Positions 31,324-37,267 of a stretch of 37,267 bases of DNA are shown piece by piece. Source of the stretch: Microcaldota archaeon (GTDB lineage Archaea > Micrarchaeota > Micrarchaeia > Micrarchaeales > CABMGC01); assembly GCA_021809925.1 (NCBI GenBank), contig JAJZJV010000004.1, positions 1-37,267 on the forward strand, written 5' to 3'. Under the pieces are notes generated by a model, which was not told where the DNA came from, made no database searches, and saw only the letters and a program-made list of their open reading frames with translations. Positions within the stretch are counted from its first letter, which is position 1; each line of letters begins with the position of its first letter. A program made the translations under genes and the position numbers.

Positions 31324-32361
31324 ATGAGGGTTCTTAAATTCAATGATATCAGCAATACGATCAAGCTGGAGCCTGATTCATTTGACGATTTATACCTGCT
31401 TGCAATGATAATTGCAAACGGAGACAAAGTTGATGGAAGAAGCTACAGAAGATTCAAGCCCAGTGAGGGAGATCTCGGAGAGCAGAAAGAGGTCTTTGTC
31501 AGGATCGATGTTGAGAAGGTAGAGATAGACAAGAACTCGGATAGGCTGCGGATAACAGGAAAAATTCTCTCTGGCAGGCCCGAGGAGTTTATCAGGATGG
31601 GAAGTTACCATACATTAAATCTTGCCCCAGGAGACATCATAGAGATAACGAAAAGGGAATGGAAGAATTATATCCTCAAAAGAATCAAGGAAGCTGTTGC
31701 AGAATCAAAAAAGCCGAAACTCGGAGTCATAGCCATGGATGACGAGAAGGCGACTCTTGCATACATTAAAGGATATGGGATAGAGATAGTTTCTGAGATA
31801 TACAGCCATCTGAGCAAGAAGATGGGCGAGAAGGATTTTGCAAAGCAGAAAGAGGCATTCTTCATTGAGATAATAAAATCCATTGAGAATATGAAAGTGG
31901 AGATAGTAGTTATTGCTGGACCGGGATTCACAAAGGATGACCTCAAGAAGCACATAGAGAACATGGGAGTGAAGGTAAGCAAAAGGATAATTTATGCCTC
32001 TGCAAGCGATGCTGAGAGATCGGGAATACGTGAGGTGATGCAGAGCAGGACCGTTGGGAAGTTGCTTGAGAGCGAGCATGTCAAGAAGGAATTTGAATAC
32101 CTGAACGTGTTCCTTGGTGGGCTCAGGTTTGGTGCATCGTTCTTTGGCATTGAGGGAGTAAGAGAGGCGCTTGGATCCCATAGAATAGGTGTTGTAATGA
32201 TTAATGACTCTTCACTTAACGATGAAAAAATGAAGGAGATATTAGACAGGGTGGATGAATCTGGAATAAAAATAGAGATATTTAACTCAGAAGATGATGC
32301 AGGGGCGCAGCTGCATGGGTTTAAGGATATTGCTGCGATAAGCATCTCTCTGCTGGAATGA
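31324..32361 (+). CDS. pelA: mRNA surveillance protein aPelota
   Basis: aPelota works with a GTPase (aEF1A in archaea) to rescue ribosomes stalled on broken or stop-less mRNA. The N-terminal Sm-like domain (SNTIKLEPDSFDDLYLLAMI), the central eRF1-like domain (KLGVIAMDDEKATLAYIKGY) and the C-terminal domain (ITGK earlier, then GASFFGIEGVREAL and DDAGAQLHGFKDIAAI) are all present. The 345-residue length is normal. The GGQ motif of eRF1 is absent, as expected for Pelota. Confidence 0.94.
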   Translation: MRVLKFNDISNTIKLEPDSFDDLYLLAMIIANGDKVDGRSYRRFKPSEGDLGEQKEVFVRIDVEKVEIDKNSDRLRITGKILSGRPEEFIRMGSYHTLNLAPGDIIEITKREWKNYILKRIKEAVAESKKPKLGVIAMDDEKATLAYIKGYGIEIVSEIYSHLSKKMGEKDFAKQKEAFFIEIIKSIENMKVEIVVIAGPGFTKDDLKKHIENMGVKVSKRIIYASASDAERSGIREVMQSRTVGKLLESEHVKKEFEYLNVFLGGLRFGASFFGIEGVREALGSHRIGVVMINDSSLNDEKMKEILDRVDESGIKIEIFNSEDDAGAQLHGFKDIAAISISLLE

Positions 32362-32362
32362 A

Positions 32363-33400
32363 TCACTTGAGCCCTGTTATCTGGATTGCCTGCACGCCAC
32401 CGCCGCATGCGCTCATCCATTCTACGCTGAACTTATAGAAGCCTTGCTGCAGTGTATTTGCATATGTGTATTTCTGTGGAGAACCGACGATGCTCCAAGC
32501 TGCGCCATTGAATATACTATTCCAGGTATTCGAGCCTTCTGCGCTGTAATACAGCTCTATCGCATCCTTGCTTGTTGCATTAAATACTATATTACCGGGT
32601 ACAGGAAGATAGAGCTCTGTTGATGCAAGAGTAAGCAAGGAGTTGTAAGGGGAGGTACATGCAATATTATTATTGTTCAGATCGGACAACGATGCTGGGA
32701 AGCCTGTTGTTGGATACCCATAATAGCTCTGCCCCTGATAGCTCTGTGTCCCGTATGAGTATGTCAGCTGGCTTACCGCATTAGATACTGCGAACTGGCC
32801 ATTCTGGATAACTGTAAAGTTTGATGGGATAATTGGTGCTGCATTGTAGGGTATGAATTGTACGCTGTCAGGGGCTTGAAGAGCTATCACAGCAAAGGCA
32901 GTCACCCTTGCGTTTTCCGATGAGGTGGCAAATGAACCAGAATAAACGCCAGGCTCGAAGGAGCACTCCTGCATGGAGAGCTCATTAAGCCCAGAGTTAC
33001 AGTATTTGGCGCTAATTGTATAGCTTCCCTGGACATAATAACCTATTGGCTCGGCCCTTGGAAGAAGGAAGAGGCAGACTGTTCCCTGCCCCGGGAAAAC
33101 TAAGGTAGGATTGCAATCACCGTTTGATAAAACCCCATTGACAGTTATTTTTGCGCCTGTGATGTTGATTGGAGTGCTCTCCGAATCCGAGAGCACAAGC
33201 TGTAGCGTTGAATATGCATATGTGCTGCTCGAGTACACAGATGCGAAATGGCAGTACAGGCCGCTGGCTCCTGCACACTGTTCTGGAAAGAAGTTCGTTG
33301 TTGATGTTGATATAATGAGAAATATGCTTATCGCGGCTGCGAGTATGAGGAAAAGAAAGCTGTACGTGGAAAGAAATTCTACGGCAGACTGCAACTTCAT
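32363..33400 (-). CDS. Type IV pilin-like surface protein with a PA14-like C-terminal region
   Basis: The N-terminus (MKLQSAVEFLSTYSFLFLIL followed by AAAISIFLI) is a class III pilin-type signal, Q-S-A-V-E-F then a hydrophobic helix, as processed by archaeal prepilin peptidases. The 300-residue external part is rich in Ser, Tyr, Asn and paired Cys. Its last 90 residues (PVPGNIVFNATSKDAIELYY and LQQGFYKFSVEWMSACGGG) resemble a PA14-type carbohydrate-binding domain; this is a weak match. It converges on pelA with 1 base between stops. Confidence 0.65.
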   Translation of the reverse strand: MKLQSAVEFLSTYSFLFLILAAAISIFLIISTSTTNFFPEQCAGASGLYCHFASVYSSSTYAYSTLQLVLSDSESTPINITGAKITVNGVLSNGDCNPTLVFPGQGTVCLFLLPRAEPIGYYVQGSYTISAKYCNSGLNELSMQECSFEPGVYSGSFATSSENARVTAFAVIALQAPDSVQFIPYNAAPIIPSNFTVIQNGQFAVSNAVSQLTYSYGTQSYQGQSYYGYPTTGFPASLSDLNNNNIACTSPYNSLLTLASTELYLPVPGNIVFNATSKDAIELYYSAEGSNTWNSIFNGAAWSIVGSPQKYTYANTLQQGFYKFSVEWMSACGGGVQAIQITGLK

Positions 33401-33482
33401 AGTAACAACCGTGCAATTTTGCTAATGATACCTCAATCTCAAAGGTTATATATCGATTGGGTTCTTAACCTTAATCAAAAAT

Positions 33483-34295
33483 ATGATGGGGCTTTGCATG
33501 CAGGACTTGAAGATTTTGTACACGCCTATAAAGGCTCTCGGGCAATCCTTTCTCATAAATGAGAAGATAGTCAAGGCTGAGGCTGCCCACTCGGACGGGA
33601 AGATTGTCCTAGAGATTGGCCCTGGTTATGGAATACTCACAGGGGAGCTTTGCAAGAAGGCAAAGAAGGTCATCGCTGTTGAAAAGGATGAGAATCTATA
33701 CATGCTCCTTAAAGGAATGAAGTGCAAGAACCTCAACCTAATTAACAAGGATTTTTTCAAGTTAAGCCCTGATGAAATTGATATAGAGAGCATAGACATA
33801 ATGATAGCAAACATACCTTACGCACTTTCCAGCAAGATTATTGAGTGGCTTGGAGAGAACGGGCTCGAAGCTGTTCTATGCCTACAAAAGGAGTTTGTGG
33901 ATAGGATGATAGCAGATGCCGGAAGCAAGGAGTATTCAAGACTGAGCGTGATGACATCCCTCCTCTTTTCCGTGACCAAGATAATGGATGTGCCTAGAGG
34001 AAATTTCAGGCCTATGCCAAAAGTCGATTCTGCATTGATATACATGAAACCGAAAAAGGTGCAGATTAAGGAGTTAGAGAGGAAGCTTATAGGATTGATA
34101 ATGCAGCATAAGAAGAAGACGCTACGAAGCGCTGTCCTCGACTGCGGCAGACAGCTCGGTATAGAGAAGAAAGCTCTTGCAGAGGTTGCTGATAGGCTTG
34201 AACTCAAGGAAGCAAGAGTATTCAGGCTAAGCCCTGAAGAGATACTTGGAATTGCAGAAGAGCTCGGCAGATCCTTGAAGATCAAGGCTCATTGA
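33483..34295 (+). CDS. ksgA: 16S rRNA dimethyladenosine transferase (KsgA/RsmA/Dim1)
   Basis: The enzyme dimethylates two adjacent adenines near the 3' end of 16S rRNA in a late step of small-subunit assembly. Motifs: ALGQSFLINEKIVKAE, SAM-binding VLEIGPGYGILTGEL, AVEKDE, and the catalytic ANIPYALSSKI (N-I-P-Y, as in Dim1). The C-terminal rRNA-binding domain is present. The length of 270 residues is normal. A TATA-like ggttatatatcg lies at 33442-33453. The 3' end overlaps the MBL gene by 7 bases. Confidence 0.94.
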   Translation: MMGLCMQDLKILYTPIKALGQSFLINEKIVKAEAAHSDGKIVLEIGPGYGILTGELCKKAKKVIAVEKDENLYMLLKGMKCKNLNLINKDFFKLSPDEIDIESIDIMIANIPYALSSKIIEWLGENGLEAVLCLQKEFVDRMIADAGSKEYSRLSVMTSLLFSVTKIMDVPRGNFRPMPKVDSALIYMKPKKVQIKELERKLIGLIMQHKKKTLRSAVLDCGRQLGIEKKALAEVADRLELKEARVFRLSPEEILGIAEELGRSLKIKAH

Positions 34296-34948
34296 AAGGA
34301 ATACTTTTGTTCCTGTATCTCAATGAGTATCCTAGCGTTCTTGACTTCTTTTAGGAATTTCTCTTCTGCTTTCTTTGATCCTTCCTTGCCTAGAAGCGCT
34401 TTGTAATGCATCGGTATTACAACCTTTGCATTTAAGCTATTTGCTGCGGGAATTGCCTCTTCAACGCTCATCACATATGTGCCGCCAATTGGAATAAGTG
34501 CAACATCCGCATTGAGTCCCTTCATTTCTTCTATGAAATCAGTATCGCCTGCATGATAGATGGTCTTACCATCAACCTCTATTATGTATCCGACCCACCT
34601 ATTCTCTTTAGGATGATTCTTCAGCCTGCTCTCAACAACATTGTATGCTGGTATCGTCCTAAACTTTATCCCATCTACAGTATACGCCTTGTTTGGCTCC
34701 ACAGCTATCTTTTTGCCAAAATCAATCTTGTCAATGCTATCTTTTGGAAGAACTATGGTCGTATCTTTTCCGGCTATTTTTCGTATATCTTCCATATTCA
34801 TATGGTCAAAGTGCGGGTGAGTTATGAATATGATATCGGCTTTCTCAGATCCCTCTACCTTGAAAGGATCAATGTATATTGTCTTTCCCTTATCCTTTAT
34901 TATGAAAGCAGAATGGTTCACAAGCCTCAAAAAATTTATTTCCATCAT
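34289..34948 (-). CDS. Metallo-beta-lactamase fold hydrolase (UPF0173-like)
   Basis: Metal-binding motifs of the fold are complete: FITHPHFDHMNMEDIRK, a mid-protein IYHAGDTDFIEEM, and VIPMHYKALLGKEG. The short form, 219 residues, with an N-terminal LVNHSAFIIKDKGKTIYIDP, fits the UPF0173 family of predicted metal-dependent hydrolases with unknown substrate. The second Met (one codon in) is an equally good start. Confidence 0.87.
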   Translation of the reverse strand: MMEINFLRLVNHSAFIIKDKGKTIYIDPFKVEGSEKADIIFITHPHFDHMNMEDIRKIAGKDTTIVLPKDSIDKIDFGKKIAVEPNKAYTVDGIKFRTIPAYNVVESRLKNHPKENRWVGYIIEVDGKTIYHAGDTDFIEEMKGLNADVALIPIGGTYVMSVEEAIPAANSLNAKVVIPMHYKALLGKEGSKKAEEKFLKEVKNARILIEIQEQKYSFQ

Positions 34949-35000
34949 AAGACCTCAATACAATTCTTTATATAATGTTGCAATTATTTATTAAAGTGGT

Positions 35001-35999
35001 TTGATCTTGGAGTTTAACTCTGGTCTCCTGAAGATACACAGGGAACCAAATGAATGGAAAGGGATTCTTGCCAGTAGAATTACAGGAGCTGCAGAACTGA
35101 TGTCAAAACTAATAGGATCCGAGATCAATAGGGCCATCTCTTCACAGAATATCCTGATAAAGATCGTGGTAAAGATAATGGGCAAGAAGGCAGAGGATGC
35201 AATATCTCCGTATATTGCTGCAGTGGTGCTCCTCGTCTCTTCAGCAAGAAGCGTAAGTCCAGAGAAGGTTGGAGATTTGCTTAAGGCAATAGGCATCGAG
35301 CCGCAGAAGAGGGAACTTGGCTTTGTATCGATGATACGCTTTGACGCTGCAACTGCAGCATACGCTCCAGTATTCTATTTCATGACTCTTGTGAAAGACG
35401 AGCCTGATGCAGAATCACTAATGGTAGTCATAAAGGCGCTTGGGCTTGAGGCAAATAAAGAGACTGCAGATTATGTTATGAAGATATATAGAGAAAATAT
35501 TCTCAGCAAGGAAGTACAGAGGCCAAACAAGCTTCAAGAGATGCTCGATGCATCAATCAAGTCTGCTTCAGATATGCTCTCAAAGCTTGAGCTGATGGAA
35601 CTTGAGAGGATCTTTGAGATCAAGAACATGAAAACTTATATCGAGGAAGGCATAATACCCTACTTAGGAGCAGTTGGGGTGATGGAATATATGGGCAGGG
35701 ACATCGGGCTTGAGGGCATTGAGAGCTTCAGGAGCGGAGTAAAAGAGGTAATAGAGGCTATTGGCGCTGTGCCTGACGATAAGATGCTCGATGTCGTTAC
35801 AAAGTCCCTAAACATAGGCAACTTTCCTTTCATATATGTATCTGTAATCTTCTTCATATTGGGAGCTGGCCAGGAGCCTAACGTGCAGAAGATGATTGAT
35901 GTGGTGAGAACAATGGGGCTCAAGACAGATGAAGCTGCAGCATCTTATCTGCTGACACTTTACCGGCAGATGAATCCCAGATCTGACGGAACTAACTAA
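35001..35999 (+). CDS. Unrecognised protein built from four L12/P1-like helical repeats
   Basis: The 332-residue protein carries an N-terminal helical region and then four similar helical modules. Modules 1 (about 69-112) and 3 (219-270): SPYIAAVVLLVSSARSVSPE with LLKAIGIEPQKRE, and IPYLGAVGVMEYMGRDI with VIEAIGAVPDDKML. Modules 2 (118-165) and 4 (275-324): YAPVFYFMTLVKDEPDAESL with VIKALGLEANKETADYVMKIY, cut here, and FIYVSVIFFILGAGQEP with VVRTMGLKTDEAAASYLLTLY. Each resembles the N-terminal domain of ribosomal protein L12/P1 (Y-x-A-A-x-L-L, then L-x-A-A-G-I-E). Start TTG 35001 follows a TATA box (34967-34976). Function unknown. The last 8 bases overlap the convergent ATPase gene. Confidence 0.7.
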   Translation: MILEFNSGLLKIHREPNEWKGILASRITGAAELMSKLIGSEINRAISSQNILIKIVVKIMGKKAEDAISPYIAAVVLLVSSARSVSPEKVGDLLKAIGIEPQKRELGFVSMIRFDAATAAYAPVFYFMTLVKDEPDAESLMVVIKALGLEANKETADYVMKIYRENILSKEVQRPNKLQEMLDASIKSASDMLSKLELMELERIFEIKNMKTYIEEGIIPYLGAVGVMEYMGRDIGLEGIESFRSGVKEVIEAIGAVPDDKMLDVVTKSLNIGNFPFIYVSVIFFILGAGQEPNVQKMIDVVRTMGLKTDEAAASYLLTLYRQMNPRSDGTN

Positions 36000-37140
36000 T
36001 CCTGAAGGCTTTGAAGATGCGGATCTTAATGAAGTTGTTCAGCAGCATGAAGAGAATTGAGATTGCGAATATTGTGCATACGGCAGTTATGCTTATAGGT
36101 GTCATTAGGATTCCGAAGTAGGAGAATGAAGCGCCAACCAAAACGCTGGAGAGAGATGCAATAAGAAGCATGTTGCTAGGCCGGGATTTCAAGAAAGAGT
36201 TCCTCTCTCTTATTGTAAATATGAGGAGTTGGTCAGTTACATTGAATAATAGGAATATAGAGGTTTGGAATTGCTTGATGCTCATTCCAAATATTGCTAG
36301 GTTGATCGGTATAAATATCAGGGACTCTGCAAGTAGCACTATTCCGAGTATGCATGATGAGTATACTATCGATCTGATATTCCAGACATCTGGCTTCCTG
36401 GAGTAGACGCTCGTATCTGTAGACAGAGAGATGCTGGTTATGTCGTTGGTGAACAGGAGAAGTATAAGCAAGAAAGAGGATATAGGTACAATATTCATAA
36501 AGATGAATGCTATCGCTATAAATCCTATTATCTGGAAGACCTTCGCTACCTTTACCATGGAATATGTGACTATCCTCTCGAAGATCCTCCTGCTCTCCTT
36601 AACAGCATCTACTATCACGCCTATGCCATCTGCTGTGAGAACCAGATCGGCTGCGCTCTTTGCAACATCTGTTGCATTTGATACTGCTATACCAACCTCA
36701 GCCTGTTTGAGCGAGGGTGCATCGTTTACACCATCGCCAGTCATCCCGACATGGTATTTTAGCTTTTGCAATGCCTTTACTATGAGATACTTGTCTTCAG
36801 GATAGATATTAGCAAAACCATCCACATTCTCTATCTTCTCTGCCAGATCTGCTTGATTCATATTCTTCAGGTTCGCGGAATCCAGTATATTGGTTCCAAG
36901 GCCGACTTCTGCTGCTATCTCCCTGGCAACGCTTACACTGTCTCCGGTTAACATCTTTGACCTTACTCCAAGGTCCCCGAGATCTTTTATCAGGAGCTTT
37001 GCATCCTGCCTGGGCTCATCGTAAAGTGCCAATATCCCAAATAATTCCTCTCCTCCTCTTGATCTGGCTACAAGTATGCTTCTAAAGCCATCCTTTGAAA
37101 GTTCCTCGACCGTACTCTCTATCCATGACTTTGTAGTTTT
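35992..37140 (-). pseudogene. P-type ATPase, C-terminal part, cut by a TnpB element
   Basis: From the insertion the frame reads TKSWIESTVEELSKDGFRSI then FGILALYDEPRQD, KMLTGDSVSVAREIAAEVG, and MTGDGVNDAPSLKQAEVGIA. The last is the conserved hinge region of P-type ATPases, and ALYDEPR and the VSNATDVAKSAADLVL run are like proton-type (P3A) pumps. About six C-terminal membrane helices follow. The phosphorylated Asp (DKTGT) lies upstream, beyond the element and the window. The frame is intact for about 380 codons, so the insertion is recent. If the N-terminal half is not made as a separate partner, the gene is inactive. Confidence 0.8.
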
Positions 37141-37267
37141 GTGACATCCTCCAACGACTAAAGGTCGTTGGCTTCCCCTGCATTTGCAGGGTATGTTCTC
37201 AGTTCCTCGAGAGTCGCCTCCTGTTGAGGTCTTACATTCTCTCCCTGAGCGTGACTTCCCCTCTGTC
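37141..37267 (-). mobile_element. Right end of an IS200/IS605-family TnpB element
   Basis: The end is marked on the minus strand by GTTGGAGGATGTCAC, after which P-type ATPase sequence resumes. Two hairpins lie just inside: ccaacgac/gtcgttgg with a 5-base loop (37151-37171) and ccctgca/tgcaggg with a 2-base loop (37176-37191). This tandem-hairpin right end is typical for the family. The left end is outside the window. Confidence 0.75.
37141..37267 (-). ncRNA. Candidate omega-RNA (TnpB guide RNA) scaffold, 3' part
   Basis: In this family the guide RNA overlaps the 3' end of tnpB and ends at the element's right end; the guide is the flanking sequence just outside. The two hairpins (37151-37171, 37176-37191) fit the scaffold. 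The guide at this site would start AAAACTACAAAGTC, within the ATPase gene. The 5' boundary lies outside the window. Confidence 0.5.
37158..37267 (-). CDS. tnpB: C-terminal end of TnpB, partial
   Basis: The minus-strand frame open to the window edge reads RGSHAQGENVRPQQEATLEE then LRTYPANAGEANDL and a TAG at 37158-37160. Variable tails of the form G-x-x-V-R-P-x-x-x-A follow the zinc ribbon in many archaeal TnpB proteins. The catalytic domains and the ribbon are outside the window, so the assignment rests on this tail plus the right-end hairpins. Confidence 0.55.
   Translation of the reverse strand, partial: QRGSHAQGENVRPQQEATLEELRTYPANAGEANDL

Noticed and set aside
1-37267. CRISPR array
   Set aside because: No regularly spaced direct repeats with unique spacers are present anywhere in the window.

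Overview
This is a stretch of an archaeal chromosome. The information-processing genes settle that: eukaryote-type ribosomal proteins L15e, L3, L4, L23, L2, S19, L22, S3, L29 and L11, aIF1, Spt5, the small subunit of the replicative primase (PriS), archaeal DnaG, Hjc, aPelota, Trm5, a TBP-domain protein, and an intron-bearing tRNA-Tyr. Promoters are archaeal: AT-rich TATA boxes lie about 25 nt before many starts, with little or no leader. Spacing is tight, stops and starts often overlap, several proteins are short, and the S10 ribosomal cluster is cut short. These suggest a small-genome lineage, possibly a DPANN/Micrarchaeota-type archaeon; that placement is inference only.

Region 1 (1-2582): the 3' end of a transporter-like gene, then six tandem genes for roughly 115-125-residue, four-helix membrane proteins. 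They alternate strictly between two subfamilies, called A and B here (A-B-A-B-A-B). Region 2 (2584-5046): a DUF998 membrane protein, priS and rpl15e. Region 3 (5086-10198): a leader with two hairpins, then rpl3-rpl4-rpl23-rpl2-rps19-rpl22-rps3-rpl29-aif1. Region 4 (10270-15834): peroxiredoxin, a flavin-reductase-like protein, two surface proteins, tRNA-Asp, a winged-helix/pseudokinase gene next to a TnpB relic, and tRNA-Tyr. Region 5 (15899-25155): a membrane-anchored tandem AAA+ ATPase, trmI, dnaG, a small toprim protein, hjc, trm5, spt5, rpl11, a membrane protein that looks like an A-B fusion of the region 1 family, and a TBP with only one repeat.

Region 6 (about 25160-30600) is a decaying accessory island. 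It holds a relic and an intact copy of a DUF4143-type ATPase, a broken tRNA-Ala, a small membrane protein, a SNF2 gene with two in-frame TGA codons at expected Trp positions and no C-terminal helicase domain, and a LamG relic. An exact 41-bp inverted repeat occurs near both ends. Region 7 (30610-37267) returns to ordinary genes (DedA, aPelota, a pilin-like surface protein, KsgA, an MBL hydrolase), followed by an unusual protein made of four L12/P1-like helical repeats. The window ends in a P-type ATPase cut by a TnpB element whose right end and likely omega-RNA hairpins are visible.

The strongest candidates for something undescribed are the alternating A/B array with its fused relative, the single-repeat TBP, and the four-repeat L12-like protein. 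All functional statements come from reading the sequence; no database search was run.
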